Shown one piece after another: positions 57,195 through 64,000 of a stretch of 64,000 nucleotides of DNA. Made by a program: the position numbers and the translations under genes. Position 1 is the stretch's first letter, and each line of letters begins with the position of its first letter. The DNA is from Bacillus sp. ISL-7 (GTDB lineage: Bacteria > Bacillota > Bacilli > Bacillales_B > DSM-18226). Where the stretch lies: contig NZ_JAGGQW010000035.1 of the NCBI RefSeq assembly GCF_018613065.1, positions 62,001-126,000 of the forward strand. The letters are read 5' to 3'. A model generated the notes under the pieces. The model was not told the DNA's origin, did no database searches, and saw only the letters and a list, made by a program, of their open reading frames with translations.

Positions 57195-58943
57195 TTAACT
57201 TTTTGCGTAATTGCGTTCGCGTGGCTTGATCAATGAAACATCAACATCTTCATAATGGAAAGCCGGTGCTGATGAACTGTCAACAAATTTCGCCATTGTT
57301 GTTTTTAAGAATTCCTCATCATTACGTGTAGGGAAGTCAGGCTTATAATGAGCACCACGGCTCTCATTCCGGTTGTATGCACCAATTGTAATAACACGAG
57401 CCAATTGCAGCATGTTTTGAAGTTGACGAGTAAAGGCTGCCCCTTGGTTGCTCCATTTGGATGTATCATTAATATTGATGTTTTGGTAACGTTCTAGAAG
57501 TTCCTGAATTTTCTCATCTGTCTTTAATAGCCTGTCGTTATGACGAACAACCGTTACATTATCTGTCATCCATTCCCCAAGCTCTTTATGAAGAACGTAA
57601 GCATTTTCATTTCCATTTAGGGACATAATTGAATTCCACTTATCTTCTTGTTCTTTCACATGTCGGTCAAATACGGTAGAAGAAACTGCATCGGAACTCT
57701 TCTCCAAGCCTTTGATATATTTAACTACGTTTGGTCCTACAACCATTCCGCCATAAATGGCTGAAAGCAAGGAATTGGCGCCTAAACGGTTCGCACCATG
57801 CTGAGAATAATCACATTCACCCGCTGCAAATAGACCAGGGATGCTTGTCATTTGGTCATAATCAACCCAAAGACCACCCATTGAATAGTGAACAGCAGGG
57901 AAGATTTTCATTGGAACTTTACGAGGATCATCACCCATAAATTTTTCATAAATTTCAATAATCCCGCCAAGTTTAATATCTAATTCATGTGGATCCTTAT
58001 GAGAAAGATCGAGGTATACCATGTTTTCGCCATTGACTCCGAGTTTTTGATTAACACAAACGTCAAAAATTTCGCGAGTAGCGATATCACGTGGTACCAG
58101 GTTTCCGTAAGCAGGATATTTCTCCTCTAAGAAATACCATGGTTTCCCATCTTTATATGTCCAGATACGGCCGCCTTCACCACGAGCCGATTCACTCATG
58201 AGGCGAAGCTTATCGTCACCAGGAATGGCCGTTGGATGGATTTGGATCATTTCACCGTTAGCGTAATAAGCACCTTGCTGATACACAATCGATGCTGCTG
58301 AACCTGTATTAATAACTGAGTTTGTAGATTTTCCAAAGATAATACCAGGGCCGCCGGTAGCCATGATTACAGCATCCCCTGAGAACGATTTAATTTCCAT
58401 GGTTTTTAAATTTTGAGCAACGATACCGCGGCACACACCATCGTCATCAACGACTGCACCTAGGAATTCCCAGCCTTCGTATTTGGTTACAAGACCGGCA
58501 ACTTCCTCACGACGAACTTGTTCATCCAAAGCATAAAGTAACTGTTGACCAGTAGTCGCACCTGCAAATGCTGTCCGGTGAAACTGTGTTCCCCCGAAAC
58601 GACGGAAGTCCAATAGTCCTTCTGGAGTACGGTTAAACATAACTCCCATACGGTCCATTAAGTGAATAATACCAGGCGCTGCGTCACACATTGCTTTTAC
58701 TGGAGGCTGGTTTGCTAAGAAGTCTCCGCCATAAACGGTGTCATCAAAGTGAATATATGTTGAATCGCCTTCACCTTTTGTATTTACAGCTCCATTAATA
58801 CCACCCTGGGCACAAACAGAGTGAGAACGTTTAACGGGAACAAGAGAAAACAACTCTACAGGTGTTCCTGTTTCTGCAACCTTAATCGTTGCCATTAAGC
58901 CAGCTAAACCACCGCCGACAATAATTACCTTACCTTTACTCAT
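57195..58943 (-). CDS. sdhA: Succinate dehydrogenase flavoprotein subunit
   Basis: 582 residues. FAD-binding GGGLAGLMATIKVAE, the histidine that carries covalent FAD in RSHSVCAQGGINGA, and the active-site region QFHRTAFAGATTGQQ and AAGECDYSQHGANRLGANSLL are present. It oxidises succinate to fumarate in the TCA cycle. ATG at 58943 with GGGAGTG upstream. Confidence 0.98.
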   Translation of the reverse strand: MSKGKVIIVGGGLAGLMATIKVAETGTPVELFSLVPVKRSHSVCAQGGINGAVNTKGEGDSTYIHFDDTVYGGDFLANQPPVKAMCDAAPGIIHLMDRMGVMFNRTPEGLLDFRRFGGTQFHRTAFAGATTGQQLLYALDEQVRREEVAGLVTKYEGWEFLGAVVDDDGVCRGIVAQNLKTMEIKSFSGDAVIMATGGPGIIFGKSTNSVINTGSAASIVYQQGAYYANGEMIQIHPTAIPGDDKLRLMSESARGEGGRIWTYKDGKPWYFLEEKYPAYGNLVPRDIATREIFDVCVNQKLGVNGENMVYLDLSHKDPHELDIKLGGIIEIYEKFMGDDPRKVPMKIFPAVHYSMGGLWVDYDQMTSIPGLFAAGECDYSQHGANRLGANSLLSAIYGGMVVGPNVVKYIKGLEKSSDAVSSTVFDRHVKEQEDKWNSIMSLNGNENAYVLHKELGEWMTDNVTVVRHNDRLLKTDEKIQELLERYQNININDTSKWSNQGAAFTRQLQNMLQLARVITIGAYNRNESRGAHYKPDFPTRNDEEFLKTTMAKFVDSSSAPAFHYEDVDVSLIKPRERNYAKS

Positions 58944-59000
58944 TCGTGACTCACTCCCTTAATCCAAAATCCAATATTTTTCCGATCAATCATTAATTTG

Positions 59001-59609
59001 TTATACAAAAGCTAATAAAGTCGTTACTCCAACATAGGATAGAGCTAAGAAAATAACGATTGTCACGTATGTAGAAATAACTTGAGAACGTGGAGATACT
59101 GTGATGCCCCAGCTAACAAAGAATGACCACAATCCGTTTGCAAAGTGGAAAATTGCTGAAATAATCCCAATGACATAAAACGCAAACATAAACGGTGAGG
59201 AAAGAATATCTTGCATCATTTGAAAGTTAACTTCATTTCCAAACGCCGCTGCTACTCGTGTTTCCCATACATGCCATGTGATAAAAATAAGTGTAATCAC
59301 ACCAGACACACGTTGAAGCATAAACATCCAATTTCTAAAGAATCCATATTGGCTTGCATTGTTTTTGGCTGTAAAAGCAATATACAGCCCGTAGATTGCA
59401 TGGAATAAAATTGGTAAATAAATAATTACAGTTTCTAACACGTAGCGAAAAGGAAGATTTCCCATAAAATTCGCAGCTTTGTTGAAGGATTCTACCCCAA
59501 CTGTCGCATAGTGGTTCACAATCAGATGCTGGATGACAAAGATCCCGATTGGAATAACCCCTAGCAACGAATGCAATCTCCGATAAACAAACTCTCGATT
59601 ACCTGCCAT
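59001..59609 (-). CDS. sdhC: Succinate dehydrogenase cytochrome b558 subunit
   Basis: 202 residues with five membrane helices and conserved haem-ligand histidines (in LLGVIPIGIFVIQHLIVNH, ILFHAIYGLY, FITWHVWET and IISAIFHFANGLW). This is the Bacillus di-haem type with no SdhD. It anchors SdhAB and reduces menaquinone. ATG at 59609 with AGGGGGG upstream; first gene of sdhCAB. Confidence 0.97.
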   Translation of the reverse strand: MAGNREFVYRRLHSLLGVIPIGIFVIQHLIVNHYATVGVESFNKAANFMGNLPFRYVLETVIIYLPILFHAIYGLYIAFTAKNNASQYGFFRNWMFMLQRVSGVITLIFITWHVWETRVAAAFGNEVNFQMMQDILSSPFMFAFYVIGIISAIFHFANGLWSFFVSWGITVSPRSQVISTYVTIVIFLALSYVGVTTLLAFV

Positions 59610-59668
59610 AAATTTACCCCCCTATAATGTTTAAAAAAATGATGTTCAGTTTCTAGCATTTAAGTTTC

Positions 59669-59708
59669 CTTATATGAAACCTAGCATCAGTGTGACAATA
59701 ATGTGACA
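59669..59708 (-). promoter_or_regulatory. sdhC promoter with an overlapping TGTGACA direct repeat
   Basis: Minus-strand TTGTCA (59698-59693), 18 bases, TATAAG (59674-59669). On the plus strand TGTGACA is repeated at 59691-59697 and 59702-59708 (11-bp step), covering the -35 box, a likely regulator site. Confidence 0.5.
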
Positions 59709-59907
59709 TGTCCATTTTACTCCCATCATCTTAGAGCGTCAAGAAAACGGATACACATAACTCGCATAAAACTAAAATTTTTTAAATATATTGATATTAT
59801 AATAATTTATATATTCTCGCTAAAAAAATGGGTTTTTTCTCAACATTTCTTGAATTCCTTCAATTAATTACCAAGAAATAACGGTTGTTATTATTTCTTT
59901 ATCGGGA

Positions 59908-59921
59908 ATGATAATTATCAT
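59908..59921. promoter_or_regulatory. Fur-box-like palindrome between sdhC and yslB
   Basis: ATGATAATTATCAT is a perfect 14-bp palindrome; with its flanks it matches the 19-bp Fur consensus at 14 of 19 positions by eye. It is about 300 bp upstream of sdhC and 100 bp upstream of the yslB promoter. Confidence 0.45.
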
Positions 59922-59996
59922 GGAAAACAAGGTAAGATATTGCAAAATACTAAAAAAAATAAGCTATTTTTCATCCTATTTTCTAGAAAAACTGTA

Positions 59997-60024
59997 CTGA
60001 CACCTAACAAAAAGCGTATATAAT
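59997..60024 (+). promoter_or_regulatory. yslB promoter
   Basis: CTGACA (59997-60002), 16 bases, TATAAT (60019-60024), 26 bp before the start. Confidence 0.6.
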
Positions 60025-60049
60025 AGAATGATAGAAAGAGGGGAAGCTT

Positions 60050-60493
60050 GTGAACGATAGTACAGTTGTTGTTGAGACTATAGATACCGATGAACCAAAA
60101 ACCATATCTATTTTCGGGTATGAATTAATCAGAGAAATTCTTTTACCTGAGATTTTAGGAAAAGATACACCTGAAATTTTATATTGGGCCGGAAAACGCC
60201 TCGCACGTAAATTTCCACTAACTGATATTGCTCAGATTATGGATTTTTTCACCAAAGCCTCTTGGGGCCAACTTGAAATTAAAAAAGAAAATAAAACTGA
60301 AATCCAATTTGAACTAATGAGTCCAGTTATTGTCCCGCGTGTGAAATCAAAAGCTGAGCACTTTTTCCAACTCGAAGCCGGCTTCCTTGCCCAACAAATT
60401 GAACTTCAAAAAGAAGCCAATGCAGAAACCTTTGAACATCCTGTAAAGAAATCAAATAAAGTCCTTTTCACTGTTAAATGGGAAAAGAACTAA
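60050..60493 (+). CDS. yslB: YslB, DUF2507 / V4R-like protein
   Basis: 147 residues, GTG start with AGAGGGG upstream. Segments ELIREILLPEILGKDTPEILYWAGKRLAR and FQLEAGFLAQQIE match the DUF2507 family typified by YslB, a small fold related to V4R ligand-binding domains. Function unknown. It keeps its B. subtilis position between lysC and sdhC. Confidence 0.93.
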   Translation: MNDSTVVVETIDTDEPKTISIFGYELIREILLPEILGKDTPEILYWAGKRLARKFPLTDIAQIMDFFTKASWGQLEIKKENKTEIQFELMSPVIVPRVKSKAEHFFQLEAGFLAQQIELQKEANAETFEHPVKKSNKVLFTVKWEKN

Positions 60494-60500
60494 ACGTGGG

Positions 60501-60545
60501 AAAAGGGTGTCAGGCACCGCTTCGGTGCCTGACACCCTTTTTTTA
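60501..60545. terminator. 19-bp perfect palindrome, bidirectional terminator between yslB and lysC
   Basis: AAAAGGGTGTCAGGCACCG (60501-60519) pairs perfectly with 60523-60541 around a 3-nt loop, flanked by T on plus and by A on minus. It ends both convergent genes. Its core is the dispersed GGTGTCAGGCACC repeat. Confidence 0.93.
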
Positions 60546-61025
60546 TTTGTTTGCCAGTCCGAAGGCTTCGTGCAAGGCTTCTACTGCTTTTAACATATTT
60601 CTTTCTTCTACTACTGCTGATACTTTGATTTCGGATGTGCTGACCATTTTAATTTGGATGTTGTTAGCAGCGAGTACCTCAAACATTTTTGCTGCTACAC
60701 CAGGATTAGAAATCATTCCTGAGCCAACAATTGACACCTTAGCTAATTTATTTTCTGCATCAATCTGCTCATAAGCAAGCACTGCTTTATTGTCTTCTAA
60801 TACCTTTAATGTTTCTAATAAATCATTAGTATGGATAGAGAAAGACAAATTAGCCGTATCGCCCTCAGTAGTACTTTGAATAATAATGTCAACATTCAGG
60901 TGATTTTCCGCTAGTGTTGAAAAGATGGTAGATAGACTTGTTAATGAATTCGCCAATCCTAATACTGTTACTTTTGTTATTTCGTCTTCAAATGCGACAC
61001 CGCGGACTACTAAGTTTTGTTCCAT
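60543..61025 (-). CDS. lysC: Aspartokinase II beta subunit from an internal start in lysC
   Basis: Inside lysC, codon 246 is an ATG (61025) with GAGGAGG 8 bases upstream, giving a 160-residue product starting MEQNLVVRG and holding the ACT domains. B. subtilis makes its beta subunit from the matching codon by in-frame internal initiation. The sequence supports the same here; expression is inferred. Confidence 0.75.
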   Translation of the reverse strand: MEQNLVVRGVAFEDEITKVTVLGLANSLTSLSTIFSTLAENHLNVDIIIQSTTEGDTANLSFSIHTNDLLETLKVLEDNKAVLAYEQIDAENKLAKVSIVGSGMISNPGVAAKMFEVLAANNIQIKMVSTSEIKVSAVVEERNMLKAVEALHEAFGLANK

Positions 61026-61760
61026 TGCTGCTTCCTCCTCAATAACTGTTCCTTCTACTCTCTCCATGCTCGAGCGAACCTCAAGCCGCACCTGATAGTT
61101 TTTAGCAAATTCTACTGCTCTTGGATGGAGCACACCAGCACCTAAATTAGCTAACTCTAGCATTTCATCGTACGATACTGATAATAATTTGCGAGCATTC
61201 TTGATATATCTTGGATCTGTGGTGAAAACCCCAGTAACATCGGTATAAATATCGCATTTATCTGCCTTTAAGGCTGCCGCTAATGCCACAGCTGTCGTAT
61301 CAGAACCACCACGACCGAGTGTCGTAATTGCGCCTTCTTCCGTGATTCCTTGGAATCCTGCCACAATGACAACCTTACCCGTTGCGAGCTCCGTTTCAAT
61401 TGCAGACGTTTTAATATTCGAAATGCGGGCATTTCCATGGACAGGTTCTGTGATGATTCCTGCCTGCCAGCCTGTAAAAGAGACGGCATCAAGCCCTTGC
61501 TGATTTAAAGCCATTGATAATAACGCAATGGTTACCTGTTCTCCTGTTGATAACAGCATGTCCATTTCCCGCTTATTTGGCTGTGCGGAAATTTCTTTTG
61601 CTAATCCGACCAGTGTATCCGTTGATTTTCCCATCGCAGAAACAACAACGACTACATTATTGCCACGGTCTGTCTCCTCTTTTACACAGGATGCAACATT
61701 TAGTATTCTTTCTACATTCGCAACGGAGGTGCCTCCGAATTTTTGTACAATAATCCCCAT
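60543..61760 (-). CDS. lysC: Aspartokinase II, alpha subunit (lysine-sensitive)
   Basis: 405 residues. The kinase signature KFGGTSVANVERI, SAMGKSTDTLVGLAKEI, TLGRGGSDTTAVALAAAL, and two ACT domains in the C-terminal third are present. It phosphorylates aspartate, the first step to lysine, threonine and diaminopimelate. The order (yslB-lysC-uvrC) and close similarity to B. subtilis LysC identify it. The upstream lysine riboswitch controls it. ATG at 61760 with AAGGAG upstream. Confidence 0.97.
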   Translation of the reverse strand: MGIIVQKFGGTSVANVERILNVASCVKEETDRGNNVVVVVSAMGKSTDTLVGLAKEISAQPNKREMDMLLSTGEQVTIALLSMALNQQGLDAVSFTGWQAGIITEPVHGNARISNIKTSAIETELATGKVVIVAGFQGITEEGAITTLGRGGSDTTAVALAAALKADKCDIYTDVTGVFTTDPRYIKNARKLLSVSYDEMLELANLGAGVLHPRAVEFAKNYQVRLEVRSSMERVEGTVIEEEAAMEQNLVVRGVAFEDEITKVTVLGLANSLTSLSTIFSTLAENHLNVDIIIQSTTEGDTANLSFSIHTNDLLETLKVLEDNKAVLAYEQIDAENKLAKVSIVGSGMISNPGVAAKMFEVLAANNIQIKMVSTSEIKVSAVVEERNMLKAVEALHEAFGLANK

Positions 61761-61803
61761 GTTTGTTTCTCCTTCTTTTAAGTGAATACCTTATTTATCC
61801 CCC

Positions 61804-62055
61804 AAAAAACAAAAAAGCAATGAGAAGGGCATCTCATTGCTTTAGAACACGAAAAAATATTCTCGCACCTACAATGTAAGATAGCTCTCCAAGACATTCG
61901 TCCTGACAATCCGGCATTTATTCAATACAGGACCAGCAAAGAAAGAAATGAGACTTTCTTTACTTCGGCGAACATTCCCTTTCATGATCCGTCTTAGAAG
62001 CCCATCCTTCTCAGAACCATTACTCTTGAAGCTCGCACCTCTACCTTCACTTTAA
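61804..62055 (-). ncRNA. Lysine riboswitch (L box) of lysC
   Basis: On the minus strand the element starts GTGAAGGTAGAGGTGCGAGC (62050-62031), with later conserved parts GCCGAAG, TTTGCTGG, TTGAATAAATGC and CTTGGAGAGCTATC, as in the B. subtilis lysC leader. It ends in a terminator (AAGCAATGAGA/TCTCATTGCTT, 61815-61842) with a long T run. Lysine binding should cause early termination. Confidence 0.95.
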
Positions 62056-62089
62056 TACGTAAAAGTGATAGTAAATTAAATTTTCACTT

Positions 62090-62118
62090 ATTATAGCATG
62101 TTCTATTTTTTCTTACAA
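62090..62118 (-). promoter_or_regulatory. lysC riboswitch promoter
   Basis: Minus-strand TTGTAA (62118-62113), 17 bases, TATAAT (62095-62090), about 40 bp before the riboswitch. It overlaps the 3' flank of uvrC. Confidence 0.75.
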
Positions 62119-62121
62119 TCA

Positions 62122-63903
62122 CTAGGATTGAAGTTTTTTAATTAATTCTTCGGCTACATTCATAGGAATTCCGATATTTGTAAATTCCTCCATACTAGCC
62201 TCTTTCATTTTTTTCACAGAGCCAAATTGTTTTAGCAATAGCTTTTTTCGTTTCTCCCCGATTCCTGGAATATCGTCGAGCAAGGATTGAAAGGCACTTT
62301 TTCCACGAAGCTGACGATGAAACGTAATGGCAAAGCGATGGACCTCATCTTGAATTCTTTGCAGTAAATAAAACTCCTGGCTGTTTCGGCCTAATGGAAC
62401 AATTCCCAAAGGATTGCCGTACAGCAGTTGGGAAGTTTTGTGTTTATCATCTTTGACGAGTCCCGAGAGTGGAATATCCAGTCCTAGCTCATTTTCCAAC
62501 ACATCTCTTACGGCTTCAACATGACCTTTACCACCATCGATGATGATTAAATCAGGGAGGGGAAGTTCTTCTTTTAAGGCGCGTGAATACCTTCTTCTTG
62601 TCACTTCACGCATGGATTCATAATCATCAGGTCCTTGTACGGTTTTAATTTTATATTTCCGGTACTCCCGATGATTTGCCTTCCCATCAATGAAAACGAC
62701 CATGGCTGATACTGGGTCTGTCCCTTGAATGTTGGAGTTATCAAATGCTTCAATCCGGTGCGGAGTATAAATTTCGAGTAATTCCCCCAAGTTCTCGACC
62801 GCCTTAATGGTGCGGTCTTCATCCTTTTCGATCAAGGAAAACTTTTCATTTAAGGCAATTTTCGCATTTTTGATTGCCAATTGGACAATATCCTTTTTCT
62901 GCCCCCGTTGTGGCTGGAGCACTTTTACTTCAAGCAGTTGTTCCGCCAGACTCAAATCGACTTCATCTTGAATCAGGATTTCCTTCGGCTTGAAGTGATT
63001 AGCTTTCGAATAAAATTGTCCGAGGAAAGTTAGTATTTCTTCCTCAGGCTCATTATAGAAGGGGAACATGGAGACGTCCCTCTCAATTAGTTTCCCTTGG
63101 CGGACAAAAAAGACTTGCACACACATCCAGCCTTTATCGACTGCATAGCCAAAAACATCACGATCCGTAAAATCGTTCATGGTAATTTTCTGTTTTTCCA
63201 TGATGGTTTCGATATGAATGATTTTATCACGGAACTCCTTCGCTCGTTCGAAGTCTAACTCTTCAGCAGCAGCTGACATTTTTGCCTGAAGCTCTTTTTT
63301 TATTTCCTTATAACCGCCATTCAAAAAGCGGGTAATTTCATCCGTCATTTGTTTATACTGTTGTTCCTGAATTTCATTGACACATGGTGCCAGGCACTGC
63401 CCTAAATGGTAGTATAAGCAGACCCGATCAGGCAGGGTTGAGCATTTCCGCAGCGGATAAATTCGGTCAAGAAGCTTTTTCGTTTCATTGGCAGCCGTCG
63501 CATTTGGGTACGGACCAAAGTATTTACCTTTGTCCTTTTTTACTTTTCTTGTAATGATGAGTTTCGGATGCTTTTCAGCTGTCAGCTTAATAAATGGATA
63601 GGTTTTATCATCCTTCAGCATGATATTGTATTTTGGATCGTATTTTTTTATTAGGTTGAGTTCAAGTAGAAGTGCTTCAATATTTGAAGAGGTTACAATA
63701 TATTCAAAGTCCTCAATCTCATTGACTAGTCTAAGCGTCTTTCCATCGTGTGACCCAGTGAAATAAGAACGTACGCGATTCTTTAATACTTTTGCCTTCC
63801 CCACATAAATAATCGTACCCTGACGGTCTTTCATTAAGTAGCAGCCAGGTTGATCCGGCAGCAGCGTCAGTTTTTGCTTGATTATTTCATTCATTCCGGC
63901 CAC
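62122..63903 (-). CDS. uvrC: UvrABC system protein C (excinuclease)
   Basis: 593 residues. The N-terminal GIY-YIG nuclease ([28 protein letters not shown], about 15-95), a UVR motif ([16 protein letters not shown], about 212-227), the RNase H-like second nuclease ([24 protein letters not shown]) and C-terminal helix-hairpin-helix ([17 protein letters not shown]) are all in order. It makes both incisions in nucleotide excision repair. GTG start at 63903 with GGGAG upstream; an ATG 9 bases in is also possible. Confidence 0.98.
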   Translation of the reverse strand: MAGMNEIIKQKLTLLPDQPGCYLMKDRQGTIIYVGKAKVLKNRVRSYFTGSHDGKTLRLVNEIEDFEYIVTSSNIEALLLELNLIKKYDPKYNIMLKDDKTYPFIKLTAEKHPKLIITRKVKKDKGKYFGPYPNATAANETKKLLDRIYPLRKCSTLPDRVCLYYHLGQCLAPCVNEIQEQQYKQMTDEITRFLNGGYKEIKKELQAKMSAAAEELDFERAKEFRDKIIHIETIMEKQKITMNDFTDRDVFGYAVDKGWMCVQVFFVRQGKLIERDVSMFPFYNEPEEEILTFLGQFYSKANHFKPKEILIQDEVDLSLAEQLLEVKVLQPQRGQKKDIVQLAIKNAKIALNEKFSLIEKDEDRTIKAVENLGELLEIYTPHRIEAFDNSNIQGTDPVSAMVVFIDGKANHREYRKYKIKTVQGPDDYESMREVTRRRYSRALKEELPLPDLIIIDGGKGHVEAVRDVLENELGLDIPLSGLVKDDKHKTSQLLYGNPLGIVPLGRNSQEFYLLQRIQDEVHRFAITFHRQLRGKSAFQSLLDDIPGIGEKRKKLLLKQFGSVKKMKEASMEEFTNIGIPMNVAEELIKKLQS

Positions 63904-64000
63904 TTCACTCCCGTATATATATAGTGTCTGTTAAAATTTTAAAGGAAAAGGCTCATAAATGAAAGTGGTAGTCATTTGCAAAAAAGAAAAACCTTAGCTG
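63904..64000. other. Right window edge, upstream of uvrC
   Basis: No gene. On the minus strand a GGTTTTTCTTTTTT stretch (63990-63975 region) looks like the 3' part of a terminator of the preceding gene, which is outside the window. An AT-rich TATATATA before uvrC may serve as a -10. Confidence 0.3.

Noticed and set aside
63383..63400. GGTGCCAGGCACTG inside uvrC as a copy of the dispersed palindrome
   Set aside because: It encodes the conserved QCLAPC segment of UvrC and lacks the second arm, so coincidence is likelier.

Overview
The window is a chromosomal segment of an endospore-forming, low-GC Gram-positive bacterium of the Bacillaceae. Evidence for this is the spoIVFA/spoIVFB, spoIIB, spoVID, ysxE, gerM and gerE sporulation genes, a T-box before valS, a lysine riboswitch before lysC, strong AAGGAGG-type ribosome binding sites and frequent TTG/GTG starts. 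Gene order follows the uvrC-to-rplU side of the Bacillus subtilis chromosome closely, but not exactly. An environmental genus such as Neobacillus, Mesobacillus or Cytobacillus fits; the species cannot be fixed from the sequence alone. Nearly everything is on the minus strand, so the description below runs from high to low coordinates within operons.

Layout by position. 1-10.4 kb: rng (RNase G), spoIVFB-spoIVFA, minD-minC, mreD-mreC-mreB, radC, maf and spoIIB, a cell-shape, division-site and sporulation block. 10.4-23.2 kb: a complete type IV pilus (T4P) locus occupying the place where B. subtilis has only comC. A minus-strand operon runs orf266 - VanW/G5-like protein - pilB - pilT - pilC - pilA - pilD - pilM - pilN - pilO and ends in a strong terminator. 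A divergent plus-strand operon encodes three minor pilins, the last a PilX/GspK-like protein with a predicted beta-solenoid tail. 23.2-31.3 kb: a decayed GGDEF (diguanylate cyclase) remnant, folC, a 5-copy 21-bp-periodic repeat, valS with its T-box, a small membrane protein, ysxE, spoVID with internal tandem repeats, and a 590-bp gene-poor gap holding a G-run tract and TTCCGC repeats. 31.3-37.5 kb: the hemAXCDBL operon (glutamate to uroporphyrinogen III). 37.7-47.6 kb: a LiaI-like membrane protein, engB, lonA, lonB, clpX, tig, a TPR protein and tRNA-Arg(TCT). 47.7-52.3 kb: ysnB, rdgB, rph, gerM, racE and a MarR regulator with a palindromic operator. 52.4-56.3 kb: a more variable stretch with a HesB-like protein, an orphan PAS histidine kinase, a tandem DUF2294-like protein, a 39-aa small protein, gerE and a lone class D sortase. 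56.4-64 kb: sdhCAB, yslB, lysC with an internal start for the beta subunit, the lysine riboswitch and uvrC.

How the parts work together. MinCD and MreBCD position septa and elongate the wall; SpoIIB, SpoIVFA/FB, SpoVID, YsxE, GerM and GerE act at successive stages of sporulation; ClpX, Lon, LonB and trigger factor form a protein quality-control block; hem and sdh genes feed respiration. The T4P locus has the motor (PilB, PilT), platform (PilC), alignment complex (PilMNO), peptidase (PilD), major pilin and minor pilins, but no PilQ/PilP, as expected without an outer membrane. PilD is in the comC position and is the only prepilin peptidase in the window, so it may also serve competence pseudopili. 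The least understood components are the VanW/G5-like lead protein, the three-helix acidic protein and the long Thr/Asn/Gln/Ser-rich linkers shared by PilN, PilO and the VanW-like protein.

No insertion sequence, prophage or CRISPR array was seen.
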